Shown piece by piece: positions 26,436 through 34,261 of a stretch of DNA of 64,000 nucleotides. The translations under genes and the position numbers were made by a program. The DNA lies in NCBI GenBank assembly GCA_964490725.1, contig CAZBDU010000004.1:1-64000 (forward strand). The letters are read 5' to 3'. The DNA comes from CAZBDU01 sp964490725 (GTDB taxonomy: Bacteria; Spirochaetota; Spirochaetia; SZUA-6; DRHE01). Positions within the stretch are counted from its first letter, which is position 1, and the number at the start of each line of letters is the position of its first letter. The notes beneath the pieces were generated by a model, which made no database searches, was not told where the DNA came from, and was given only the letters and a program-made list of their open reading frames with translations.

Positions 26436-27281
26436 CTAGCTTCTCAAGCCCGATAGCAGCATTCCTGCTACGAGCTTTCGCTGCAGCAGCAAGAACACCA
26501 ACAACGTCGGAACAATGGACAGAATGGACATGGCGAACAGTTGCCCATATTCGGCGAAGTAGTCCTGCTGAAAGCTCACCAGCCCCAAGGGCAGCGTCTT
26601 GAGCTCTTCTCTGTTGATCGTTACCAGCGGCCACAAGTAGCTTTGCCAGCTGTTCAGAAAGGTGAAGATGCCTGCAGTCGCCAGAGCGGGCATCGACAAC
26701 GGTAGCACGACCTTCGTATAGGTTCCGAACTCGTTACAGCCGTCGATCCTGGTCGCATCGAGAAAGTCATCCGGGATCGTCTGGATGTACTGGCGGAAAA
26801 GGAATACGCTGAAGGCGTCGACAATGCAGGGAAGGATCAGCGCTCTATACGAGTTGAGCCAGCGAAACGTTCGGACAATCAAGTAGAGGGGAAGGAATGT
26901 TGTCTGCAGCGGCAGCATAAGGGTGCCAAGCATCAACAAGAAGATTAGTTTCGACCCTCTGAATCTCAGCTTGGCTATGCTGTAGGCCGCCAGGGAACAC
27001 AGGAATAGGTTCCCCCCTGTGACGGTCAGCGATACGAGCATGCTGTTGAAGAAGTAGCGAAAGAACGGGTAGTACTGGAAAGGTTTCACATAATTCGACA
27101 GGTCTATCCTGGAGGGAATCCATTGTATCGGAATCGTGAATATCTGGGCGTTGGGCTTCAGGGAGGAAACGAGAGCGTAGGCCAGCGGCAGGACGACAAG
27201 AAAGCACCCCAACAGCAGGAATGAATACAACACGAATGACCTTGCAGCCCGTGACAATCTCGCAGCAGTCATTACAACCAC
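26436..27281 (-). CDS. Carbohydrate ABC transporter permease (MalG type)
   Basis: A 281-residue permease of the CUT1 class with six membrane helices: the first near residues 15-38, then a periplasmic loop and five more. The EAA coupling motif reads EFGTYTKVVLPLSMPALAT, with the usual G...LP pattern. It begins seven bases from the end of the MalF-type gene, indicating co-translation. It imports an oligosaccharide or polyol together with its partner; the ATPase is not encoded nearby and may be a shared MsiK-like protein elsewhere. Confidence 0.92.
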   Translation of the reverse strand: MVVMTAARLSRAARSFVLYSFLLLGCFLVVLPLAYALVSSLKPNAQIFTIPIQWIPSRIDLSNYVKPFQYYPFFRYFFNSMLVSLTVTGGNLFLCSLAAYSIAKLRFRGSKLIFLLMLGTLMLPLQTTFLPLYLIVRTFRWLNSYRALILPCIVDAFSVFLFRQYIQTIPDDFLDATRIDGCNEFGTYTKVVLPLSMPALATAGIFTFLNSWQSYLWPLVTINREELKTLPLGLVSFQQDYFAEYGQLFAMSILSIVPTLLVFLLLQRKLVAGMLLSGLRS

Positions 27282-27288
27282 GCCGCCA

Positions 27289-28185
27289 TCAGTACTTGAC
27301 CTCTTCGCGGAAGATCCTGAGCTGAATGATTGTGAACGTCATCAAGATCACAAAGAGAACGAGCGACATCGCAGACCCCCTGCCCATGCGAAAATACTTG
27401 AGACCGGTTTCATAGGTCAGAAGTGCCAGGACTCGGGTAGCGTCGACAGGACCTCCCTTCGTCATGATCAAGAATATGTCGACGGTCTGAAAAGCGCTGA
27501 TGATCGAGATGACGATTATGAACAGGAGGATCGGACTCAACAAGGGAAGGGTAATCCTTAGAAAGCGCTTGAAAGCTCCCGCACCGTCGATCTTGGCTGC
27601 TTCGTAGTACTCACCGGGTATGCTCTGCAGACCGGCAAGGAATAAGATCGTGTAGTATCCCGTACCCCACCATATTCTCATGATTACGATCGCAGGCAAT
27701 GCGTAGCGTTCGCTCGTTAGCCAGGTGATTCTATCGGGTGAGATCCAGCTCAGCATGGAATTGACCAGCCCATAGGGATGATACAACTGAGTCCAGATGA
27801 TGGCGGCAGCGAACAGAGACAACATGAAAGGCATGAGGAACACCGATCGGAAAAAGCCCTGAAATCGGACGCCTGAATCGAGAGCCAGGGCCACAAGCAG
27901 AGACAGCGGAAGAAGGATCAACGTCGAGAAGCCTGCATAGTAGACGGTTATGCGCAAGGAATGAACAAAGTGCTCGCTGTGGATGAGCCAGCCGAAGTTC
28001 TCCAGGCCTGTAAAACTTGGCCTTGTCAGAATGTCATATCGGGTAAAGCTAATCAGCAGCGCCACGACGATGGGGATGATCTTGAAAACGAGGAAGAGGA
28101 GCAGCGCCGGGCCTACAAAGGCCCAACCCACCAGTGTTCTTCTTGGGAGCCTGCCCGCCGTCCGTGCCATCTTCACAGAAACCAT
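27289..28185 (-). CDS. Carbohydrate ABC transporter permease (MalF type)
   Basis: A 298-residue CUT1 permease. The start at 28185 follows AAAGGGATCAC and gives MVSVKMARTAGRLPRRTLVG before the first helix. Longer readings without ribosome sites are discounted. Six membrane helices are visible. The EAA loop is EYYEAAKIDGAGAFKRFLRI followed by TLPLL, a textbook match. With the MalG-type protein it forms the pore for the binding protein encoded upstream. Confidence 0.92.
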   Translation of the reverse strand: MVSVKMARTAGRLPRRTLVGWAFVGPALLLFLVFKIIPIVVALLISFTRYDILTRPSFTGLENFGWLIHSEHFVHSLRITVYYAGFSTLILLPLSLLVALALDSGVRFQGFFRSVFLMPFMLSLFAAAIIWTQLYHPYGLVNSMLSWISPDRITWLTSERYALPAIVIMRIWWGTGYYTILFLAGLQSIPGEYYEAAKIDGAGAFKRFLRITLPLLSPILLFIIVISIISAFQTVDIFLIMTKGGPVDATRVLALLTYETGLKYFRMGRGSAMSLVLFVILMTFTIIQLRIFREEVKY

Positions 28186-28220
28186 GTGATCCCTTTGTTG
28201 TCTTTCACGCTCCAGCAGGA

Positions 28221-28254
28221 GCCGACCTTGCGGCGCCATGGCCACAAGGTCGGC
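28221..28254 (-). terminator. Intercistronic hairpin after the solute-binding gene
   Basis: GCCGACCTTG (28221-28230) pairs with CAAGGTCGGC (28245-28254) around a 14-base loop. It lies just after the binding-protein stop, in the same position as the hairpin at 10228 in the other sugar operon. On the minus strand no T-run follows. It probably protects the upstream message, like the malE-malF element of enteric bacteria. Confidence 0.6.
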
Positions 28255-28279
28255 CTTTTCAGAACAGTGCGAACGCCGG

Positions 28280-29575
28280 CTACTGAGCTTTCTTTATGTC
28301 GTTGATTTCCTTTGCGGCCACGTCCAATGCCTGCTCCGGAGGCATTCTGTTCAGGAGCGATTTCTCGATAGCATCTACCAGGGACTTGGCGATCTCGGAA
28401 AAGTGGAGATCGATCAGCAGCGGTTTCCCGTATTTCACGTCGTCCAGCCAGACATTGGCGAAAGGCATTGACTTGGCCTCTGCGCTTTGGGCCAACCCCT
28501 TCGTTGGCATGATGAAGCCAGTCTTCTGCAACCAGTAGGGTGCCCGGCTCAAGAAGTATGCAACGACCTTCCACGCTTCGGCCTGGTTTTTCGAGCTCTT
28601 CATCACCATCCAGGTCCAGGTGCTGGTGCCCACTGCACGCTGACCACCCGTCGCCATCGGAAAGGGGACGATCTTGAAGTGGCCCTCAATCTTGGGATTG
28701 TACTTGATGAACGTGGGAGCCTGCCAGTTCGCCCCGAACCACATGGAAAGCGTGCCATTGGCGAACTCGGTATCGAACTTATCTGTTGCCCTTTCTGTGC
28801 TGATGATCTTGTCTTTGTACACCATGTCGTACCACAGCTTCAGGGCTTGCACGCCGGCAGGGCTGTTCACGAGCGCCTCGCTATGATCCGCGTTGAGAAT
28901 GCTCCCCCCAAGTTGATAAAGAATAGGTTCATACCCCAACACGTACCAGGCTGGAGCCATGTTGAACGGGAAGGTTACGGGTTCCCTCACCATCCTGCCC
29001 CCTTCCACTTTGACTAGCTTCCTGCCCGCGCTGATCACATCATCCCACGTTCTTGGGAACTGCGTCTCCGGGTTCAGACCTACTTCAGTGAAGTGATCTT
29101 TGTTGATGGCCCAGCTGTAGATCGCTGTCGTGGACGGTATCGCATAGCAGACACCGTTGAAAAAGTAGCCGTCCAGAGCCCCCTGGCTGAACTCCGCCTT
29201 CAGACTCTCTGCAGAGCTCGCTCCCAGGGAGGCGTAGTTCACGGGAGCCAGAGCATCTGACTTCAGCAGTCTGGGGATCTCCCGCTCCGGAAACACGAAG
29301 AAGTCCGGGCCGGCTTCCCCTGCAATCGAAACGTAGATCCTTGTCACGTGATCCCCATGCGGGGCCTTGTCCATGGAGATCTCAACGTTCGGATGGGCTT
29401 CCTGATATTCATTCAGAAGCTCTTGCGTTGCGTCGTTGATGATCGTCTCGGTCTGCATCCAATACCTGAGAGAGACCTTCTGTGGCTGTTCTTTCGTCTC
29501 CTGAGCGCCGCCCCCGTACACTGAGAATGCCAGGAGAAGACATAGCGCGAGGCAGAACCACGGGACCCTTTTCAT
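28280..29575 (-). CDS. Extracellular solute-binding protein (MalE/UgpB type)
   Basis: A 431-residue CUT1 binding protein. The start MKRVPWFCLALCLLLAFSVY follows AAGGGGGTTTCT. The signal peptide ends near AFSVYGGGAQETKEQ, a spirochaete-like junction without the usual lipobox Cys. The mature protein has VSLRYWMQTE, DKAPHGDHV, AWSINKDHF, TWDDVISAGRKLVK and a C-terminal lobe with FMMPTKG-like spacing. It captures the carbohydrate for the two permeases downstream. It is 88 bases after the MBL-fold gene. Confidence 0.92.
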   Translation of the reverse strand: MKRVPWFCLALCLLLAFSVYGGGAQETKEQPQKVSLRYWMQTETIINDATQELLNEYQEAHPNVEISMDKAPHGDHVTRIYVSIAGEAGPDFFVFPEREIPRLLKSDALAPVNYASLGASSAESLKAEFSQGALDGYFFNGVCYAIPSTTAIYSWAINKDHFTEVGLNPETQFPRTWDDVISAGRKLVKVEGGRMVREPVTFPFNMAPAWYVLGYEPILYQLGGSILNADHSEALVNSPAGVQALKLWYDMVYKDKIISTERATDKFDTEFANGTLSMWFGANWQAPTFIKYNPKIEGHFKIVPFPMATGGQRAVGTSTWTWMVMKSSKNQAEAWKVVAYFLSRAPYWLQKTGFIMPTKGLAQSAEAKSMPFANVWLDDVKYGKPLLIDLHFSEIAKSLVDAIEKSLLNRMPPEQALDVAAKEINDIKKAQ

Positions 29576-29663
29576 AGAAACCCCCTTACCGAGTGATATT
29601 GCGTGGAGTGCCAGCAGCACTCCTTTGCGCCTCGATTCAACGCGAGTGACGGCCCCATCTCAT

Positions 29664-30428
29664 CTACAGGATCATCTTGTCCACCACCAGCGGGTCCAGG
29701 TAATAATTGAAGTCACACCACAAGGGTCTCACGTATCCGGCAAAGAAATGTGTCTCCATCGCTTTCAGCACTTCCTCGACTCTCTGCTTGGCGCTTCCCA
29801 GGAGAACCGAATTGGTGTGGCCCAGAAGCAGGCAATCAAAGCTGTAGTCCAGGAGCTTAACCAGTGACTTTCTCCACGCGTCGTAGTCTGAGCCGATTCT
29901 GGGGCTGAACCCCCCTACCAGAGAATCTCCGCAGAACAGAATGCCCATGCCATTTGTCCTTGCCAGAACGCAGATGCTTCCCGGCGTATGGCCGGGCGTG
30001 TGGATAACTCGGAGGTCGATGTCCTGGAGAGGGACCACGTAGTCGTCTTGAATTTCCACGTCGACCTTTGTTGGCGTAAATGTCTGGTGGTACAGCCACG
30101 CCGCGCAGGTCTTCTCGCCGTCCGCTTCTTCCACCATCTGAGCATCTGCGCGGTGAAGCGCGAACTTTGCTCCTGACTCCTTCTTGAGAGTCGCGGCTGC
30201 ATCTACGTGGTCGTAGTGGCCGTGCGTGCCGATTACCATCTCCAGATCTTGTATCGATACCCCCACCTGCCCCAGGTTGTCACATAAGGCAGTGAAGCCG
30301 TGAGCACACCCGCAATCGATCAGAACGGGCCTCTGCGCCTTCACTAGGTAGGAAGCAGCGTCCCACTTGTGCGTAAGAGCTACACCGCCTACCTGATAGA
30401 TGTTCGGCGCCAGAGCGCAGATGTTCAC
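29664..30428 (-). CDS. MBL-fold metallo-hydrolase
   Basis: A 254-residue metallo-beta-lactamase-fold protein. The zinc motif is THGHYDHVDA (His69, His71, Asp73, His74), with a third-site histidine in VIHTPGHTPGS and an Asp in FCGDSLVGG. These fit the glyoxalase-II-like hydrolase subfamily, which splits esters, thioesters or lactones. It starts with GTG at 30428, overlapping the regulator stop as GTGA. A role in lactone or ester hydrolysis of the imported compound is plausible (inference). Confidence 0.87.
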   Translation of the reverse strand: MNICALAPNIYQVGGVALTHKWDAASYLVKAQRPVLIDCGCAHGFTALCDNLGQVGVSIQDLEMVIGTHGHYDHVDAAATLKKESGAKFALHRADAQMVEEADGEKTCAAWLYHQTFTPTKVDVEIQDDYVVPLQDIDLRVIHTPGHTPGSICVLARTNGMGILFCGDSLVGGFSPRIGSDYDAWRKSLVKLLDYSFDCLLLGHTNSVLLGSAKQRVEEVLKAMETHFFAGYVRPLWCDFNYYLDPLVVDKMIL

Positions 30429-31249
30429 TGAGGCAGCCCTTTGCCGAACAGCTGTTTGCTGATCTGGAGGGTGACGAGTTCCAGCAAAGCCAGCTGGGCA
30501 ATCCTCGGCTGGCAGGAATAGCTTCCCAGTAAGTTCTCGGGAACCATGGTCAAGAGAACCAAGTCAGATAGTCTTGCTATCGAAGAATGGGGGGAATTCG
30601 TTAGTGCGATCGTGGTTGCCTTGTTTTCCCGGCATTTTGTCAGGGCATACACTACCTCTTGCGTTTCGCCCGAGTGAGAGATTCCCAGCAACACATCACT
30701 CTTGCCCAACTGGTTGACGATTCTCTCTATCTCGACCCGATCGGAAGAGTAAAAACTGTATATCCCCAAGCCCAGCAGGCAGTCGTTGAAGACCCTCGCG
30801 ACGCCGGCTGAACCGGCGAGGCCAATGATGAAATTCTTGCGCGATTCCATGAACGCCGTTGAAACCCGTTTGATGGACGGCTCGTCATGTTGTGCCAGTG
30901 TATCCGCAAGGCTATTTGACAGGTTCTCGATCAGTTTGGCCCGTGCAGCTTCAAACGGGTCCGAATGGTTGATGTCTTCATAGATATTCGCACCTTTCTT
31001 CAGCAATTCAGGAACTATGGCCGCCTTGAAATCCTGATACCCCGAAAAGCCCAAGGAGCGGCAGAGTCTCAGGACCGACGCATCACTGACCGAGCATCGC
31101 TCGGCCAACGTCTGTAGAGACGACAGGATGGTCTTGTCCGGGTGCAGGCGAATGTAGTCGGCAACTCTCTTCTCTGATTTTGTGAGCGTGTTGTACCTGG
31201 CATCGATGAGCGTCAGCGCTCCAACTTTGATCTTCACTTGCTGTTGCAT
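30425..31249 (-). CDS. RpiR-family transcriptional regulator with SIS domain
   Basis: A 274-residue regulator. The N-terminal HTH_6 domain (LTKSEKRVADYIRLHPDKTI, then SVSDASVLRLCRSLGF) is followed by a sugar-isomerase (SIS) domain from about residue 115 with FIIGLAGSAGVARVF, GISHSGETQEVV and IALTNSPHSS. SIS domains sense phosphosugars, so the operon is probably induced by a phosphorylated metabolite. An ATG 45 bases upstream extends the protein, but the shorter start (MQQQVKIKVG) fits the family. It is the first gene of a seven-gene minus-strand operon. Confidence 0.9.
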   Translation of the reverse strand: MQQQVKIKVGALTLIDARYNTLTKSEKRVADYIRLHPDKTILSSLQTLAERCSVSDASVLRLCRSLGFSGYQDFKAAIVPELLKKGANIYEDINHSDPFEAARAKLIENLSNSLADTLAQHDEPSIKRVSTAFMESRKNFIIGLAGSAGVARVFNDCLLGLGIYSFYSSDRVEIERIVNQLGKSDVLLGISHSGETQEVVYALTKCRENKATTIALTNSPHSSIARLSDLVLLTMVPENLLGSYSCQPRIAQLALLELVTLQISKQLFGKGLPQ

Positions 31250-31270
31250 ACACAATTCTCTGCACAGAAA

Positions 31271-31284
31271 GTTGTATTTGCAAC
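31271..31284. promoter_or_regulatory. Short inverted repeat upstream of the RpiR gene
   Basis: GTTG-TATTTG-CAAC lies 22 bases before the ATG of the regulator and could be part of an autoregulatory operator. The arms are only four bases, so chance is not excluded. Confidence 0.2.
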
Positions 31285-31289
31285 ACTCT

Positions 31290-31560
31290 ACCACCAGGCG
31301 GGGGAGCTGTCAAGCGGCGAAGCACAGGAATTCGCAGAGAGCGCTTCCTGGGGTTTCTCCCAACAAGAACCCGTGACCCAAGGTGTTTCTCTTGTGGGTT
31401 GGTCGCCTCGGGCATCACCGTCTTGAAGTTGTCGAGAAGGCGCGCAAGCATCTCCTTGCTGACAGCCGGGGGCGCCAGGCACCGCCGCCGCCGGCCCGAC
31501 TCGTCCCTTTCGGCTTCCAGCTCGAGGAGGCGAGTGGTCAGGTTCCCCGCCTGTTACACG
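31290..31560 (-). pseudogene. Serine recombinase C-terminal remnant
   Basis: On the minus strand: NLTTRLLELEAERDE (the coiled-coil of large serine recombinases), then after a frameshift PPAVSKEMLARLLDNFKTVM and PEATNPQEKHLGSRVLV. The order and spacing match the end of such recombinases. The catalytic domain is absent. Confidence 0.6.
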
Positions 31561-31789
31561 CAGAGCTCTGGTTTCATGGTGCCGGTCTCGTTGTTGGCCA
31601 GCATGATACTCACCACGGCGGTCTCCCCCACACGAGGGCGCCAACGTCATTGTTCCGCACCATGGCCGCACCGTCGACAGTTCCAGGCGGTCACACGGTC
31701 GGGCCGTCGCCGGATCTTCCACCACCGGGGTCGCTACATGCCTTCGGCGCTTGGGCCCTCCTGGCTCGAACCCAGATAGACAGTTTGTT

Positions 31790-31973
31790 GGCCTCCGTCC
31801 CGACGGAGGTGATCCCCCTGGGCCGGGGAGATCACCGACGACGATCTGCTGCTGGTGCTGGCCCCAGGCGGTAGGATCTCGTTGGCGGGAGGCACCCCCA
31901 TCGGGCGGCTCACGATCTCCACCGCCGGCCCCTCCGGTGGGGCCGACGGAGACCTGTGGTTCAAGAGGGAAGC
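31790..31973 (+). pseudogene. Phage tail/collar-like fragment
   Basis: One frame reads GEITDDDLLLVLAPGGRISL, then AGGTPIGRLTISTAGPSGGA and DLWFKREA, typical of small Gly-rich tail modules. The 5' end is fused to other debris and no start codon is visible. Confidence 0.4.
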
Positions 31974-32222
31974 ATGACGAGCGACCTCCTGCCCGTCCGC
32001 GCGACGATCTTGCAGAAGCGCTCCGGCACCTGGAAGCCCGTCTCGGCGGCCTCGGTCAAGGTCGGGGGCGCCTGGAAGACGGCCACCGGGGGATGGGTCC
32101 GCGCCTCGGGAGCGTGGAAGCGGATGTATGGGATCCCCCCCGAGAATCTGATCATCCACACCCACTCGGGCTCGGAGCCATCGTGCGACGCTGAAAGGTC
32201 GAACTGCAGGCTCTTTGGTTGA
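31974..32222 (+). CDS. Small phage-tail-like protein with Gly-Ala-Trp-Lys repeats
   Basis: An 82-residue protein behind a GAGGGAAGC ribosome site. It has SGTWKPVSAASVKVGGAWKT, then ATGGWVRASGAWKRMYG, i.e. three to four copies of a short G-x-W-K unit, a pattern of phage and tailocin tail-fibre or spike accessory proteins. The last 20 residues (SEPSCDAERSNCRLFG) look foreign and probably result from a junction, so the natural C-terminus may be lost. Confidence 0.5.
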   Translation: MTSDLLPVRATILQKRSGTWKPVSAASVKVGGAWKTATGGWVRASGAWKRMYGIPPENLIIHTHSGSEPSCDAERSNCRLFG

Positions 32223-32356
32223 CAAGTGGGGAGAGCGCTATGCGCAGACCATCCCGACCGAGGGCGAAGCTGGCGAGGAGCGAAAGAAAACCCGTAAAGC
32301 CTTCGGAAGAGTAGTAACAAACTGACGGTGGGGCAGATCAAGAAGCACCCTTACAG
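32223..32356. other. Short junction without gene
   Basis: A brief frame (DKWGERYAQTIPTEG) follows the tail-like gene, but nothing recognisable. It separates phage debris from the UvrA remnant. Confidence 0.4.
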
Positions 32357-33071
32357 TCATTGATCACGATAGATACCGGTGAGGGAATTTGGAGCCGTCA
32401 AAAGATCCCAAGGCGTTCCTTGGAACAAGACCGTCCCCCCTTTGTAACCACCCTCCGGTCCCATGTCGACAATCCAGTCGGCGTTGCGGATGACGCCGAG
32501 GTTGTGCTCGGTGACGATCATCGTGTTTCCTGCGTCGACGATGCGATTGATAACCTGCAAAAGATGGACGATGTCGGACCCCTTCGCCCAGCGATTTCGA
32601 CTCGTCCAGAAACAGGTCCATGGTGACGCCCATTTTGCGCCCCAACCCGTTGCACTCGGGGCACATCCCCTTGGGATCGTTGAAAAAAAACAGGTACGCG
32701 CCGCCGATGGACGGCTTGCCTGCCCGCGAAAACAAGAGCCGCAGAATCGGCGAAATATCGGTGACCGTTCCGACCGTCGAATGGGACCCGCCCCCCAAAC
32801 GCTTTTGATCGATCACGACGGCCATGTTCAGATTGGCCAGCGAGTCGGCCGCGGGCTGGGGATACTTGGGCATGAAACCAGGAAGGAAGGTACTGAAGTT
32901 CTCAGCCAGGAGGCGCTGAGCCTCCATCGCGACGGTGTCAAGGACCAGGGACGACTTGCCGGACCCGGACACGCCGGTGAAAATCGTAATCTTCCTTTTG
33001 GGAATCTTGAGGGACACGTTTTTCAGGTTGTTTTCGCGTGCGCCCTTGATTTCGATGTACTCTTGTGCCAT
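32357..33071 (-). pseudogene. UvrA-like ABC ATPase with large internal deletion
   Basis: The first 170 codons form the N-terminal half of a short UvrA-like protein: MAQEYIEIKGARENNLKNVS, TGVSGSGKSSL (Walker A), a Zn-finger half (CPECNGLG) and MDLFLDESKSL. The last 67 codons form its C-terminus: INRIVDAGNTMIVTEHNLGV, ADWIVDMGPEGGYKGG and GTPWDLL. They are in different frames and meet near 32575. More than half of a normal protein (about 750 residues in the short class), including the signature and Walker B, is missing. Non-functional. Short UvrA homologues act in drug resistance rather than general excision repair. Confidence 0.85.
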
Positions 33072-33248
33072 TCTCGCCTCCGATAGGAAAATTGATCTCG
33101 GGCGGTCGGCAAACGCCGGACGTCAAGGACGCGGAAACATGGCCGCAGCCCATAGCACGCGCCGGAGCTGCCGCAGCACACGACCTCAGCCAGACCGGCC
33201 AGGGCCGGGGGCGCATCCTCCTACGGGTCTAGACCGCATGCGGGTTGG

Positions 33249-33286
33249 GCGACGGCCCCGCCGCTCCGTAGCGGCGGGGCCGTCGC
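33249..33286. terminator. Bidirectional hairpin between UvrA remnant and VOC gene
   Basis: GCGACGGCCCCGCCGC (33249-33264) pairs perfectly with GCGGCGGGGCCGTCGC (33271-33286) around TCCGTA. It lies 13 bases beyond the VOC stop on the minus strand. No T-run, but a 16-bp GC stem should stop or protect the transcript of the sigma-factor operon. Confidence 0.7.
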
Positions 33287-33298
33287 ATCTGGTGCCGA

Positions 33299-33643
33299 TC
33301 AGGCGGGCTGCCTCACCCCGAGTATGTTGCCGTCGCGATCCTTCACGGTTGCGATGCGCAGGCCACCGCCCACCTCTGTAACCGGCCGCAGCTCCTGCGC
33401 GCCGGCATCCAGAAGCGATTTCAGAGCCTCCGAAATATCCGCGACCTCCACGTAGCCGATGGGCATGGTAATTCCGCAGCCGCGGGCGTTCGGGTCGAGC
33501 CCCACCTCGAGTTCCCCTGTTCTGAATCCGACGTAGTAGGATCCATCGACATAGGGCTCGACGCCGAGCAGGGTGCGATAGAACGACTTCGACGCGGACA
33601 GGTCCGTGACCGGATAGACGATCAGCGAAATTCCTTGTGCCAT
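33299..33643 (-). CDS. VOC-family (glyoxalase-like) protein
   Basis: A 114-residue protein with the paired beta-alpha-beta-beta-beta units of the vicinal-oxygen-chelate fold: ISLIVYPVTDLSASKSFYRT, LLGVEPYVDGSYYVGFRTG, then PIGYVEVADISEALKSLLDA and VKDRDGNILGVRQ. Metal ligands may be the Glu residues in LEVGL and in the second half, but the family is functionally broad (glyoxalase, bleomycin resistance, dioxygenase). GAGAGGAGCAACT precedes the ATG. It ends the sigma-factor operon. Confidence 0.85.
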   Translation of the reverse strand: MAQGISLIVYPVTDLSASKSFYRTLLGVEPYVDGSYYVGFRTGELEVGLDPNARGCGITMPIGYVEVADISEALKSLLDAGAQELRPVTEVGGGLRIATVKDRDGNILGVRQPA

Positions 33644-33814
33644 AGTTGCTCCTCTCTACCAGTATGACGAAAATGAGGGCGCGAATGTGACAATTGCGAT
33701 CCGCCGCCCCGGTTCAGGACGCACCTGGTAGCCCGGCCCGACATTTCCCGGAGGAGGGAAGGCTTCCCTCCCCGGGAACGGCCGGAGACAACAGGTTTGT
33801 CTTTGGGCGAAGCT

Positions 33815-34141
33815 TCACGATGGTCCGAAGATCTGCACGATCTTCTGCTCTCCGTCGCCATAGAGCCTGCGAAGGTTCTTGACCCACTCGATGGCCTTCT
33901 CCTTGGTATCAACCTGGATGATGGCAAAGCCTGGCATCAACTCCTTACCTTCCAGAAAGGGGCCGTCCGTGACCGAGATCTTCCCATCGGTCAGCAGGAT
34001 CCTGGTCTCCTTTCGCTGGAGCCCGCCGGCTGTGATGAGGATTCCTTTTTTGATGGACTCCTCCATGAATTTCCCAAGCTCCGCCATGGCCTCGGGCCCC
34101 GCCTGCTTGTCCGCCGGCGAACCGTAGACAAAGAATTGCAT
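33815..34141 (-). CDS. YCII-related (DGPF) protein
   Basis: A 108-residue YCII-like protein. It has the motif that names the family, VTDGPFLEGKELMPGFAIIQ, with EWVKNLRRLY after it. The start MQFFVYG follows GGAGGAGAAT; an upstream ATG has no ribosome site. DGPF/YCII proteins are almost always encoded next to ECF42-type sigma factors, as here, and may influence their activity or share a regulated pathway. Soluble and cytoplasmic. Enzymatic function unproven. Confidence 0.88.
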   Translation of the reverse strand: MQFFVYGSPADKQAGPEAMAELGKFMEESIKKGILITAGGLQRKETRILLTDGKISVTDGPFLEGKELMPGFAIIQVDTKEKAIEWVKNLRRLYGDGEQKIVQIFGPS

Positions 34142-34261
34142 ATTCTCCTCCTCCAAATGAGGCCTCAGTCCCGGCCATCCTGCCGGTGACGTGCCCCACT
34201 GCGTTTGATTTCGTCATGTAGTCGTGTGGGGGACTGCAAAAGGGACAACGCTTGGGGAAAA

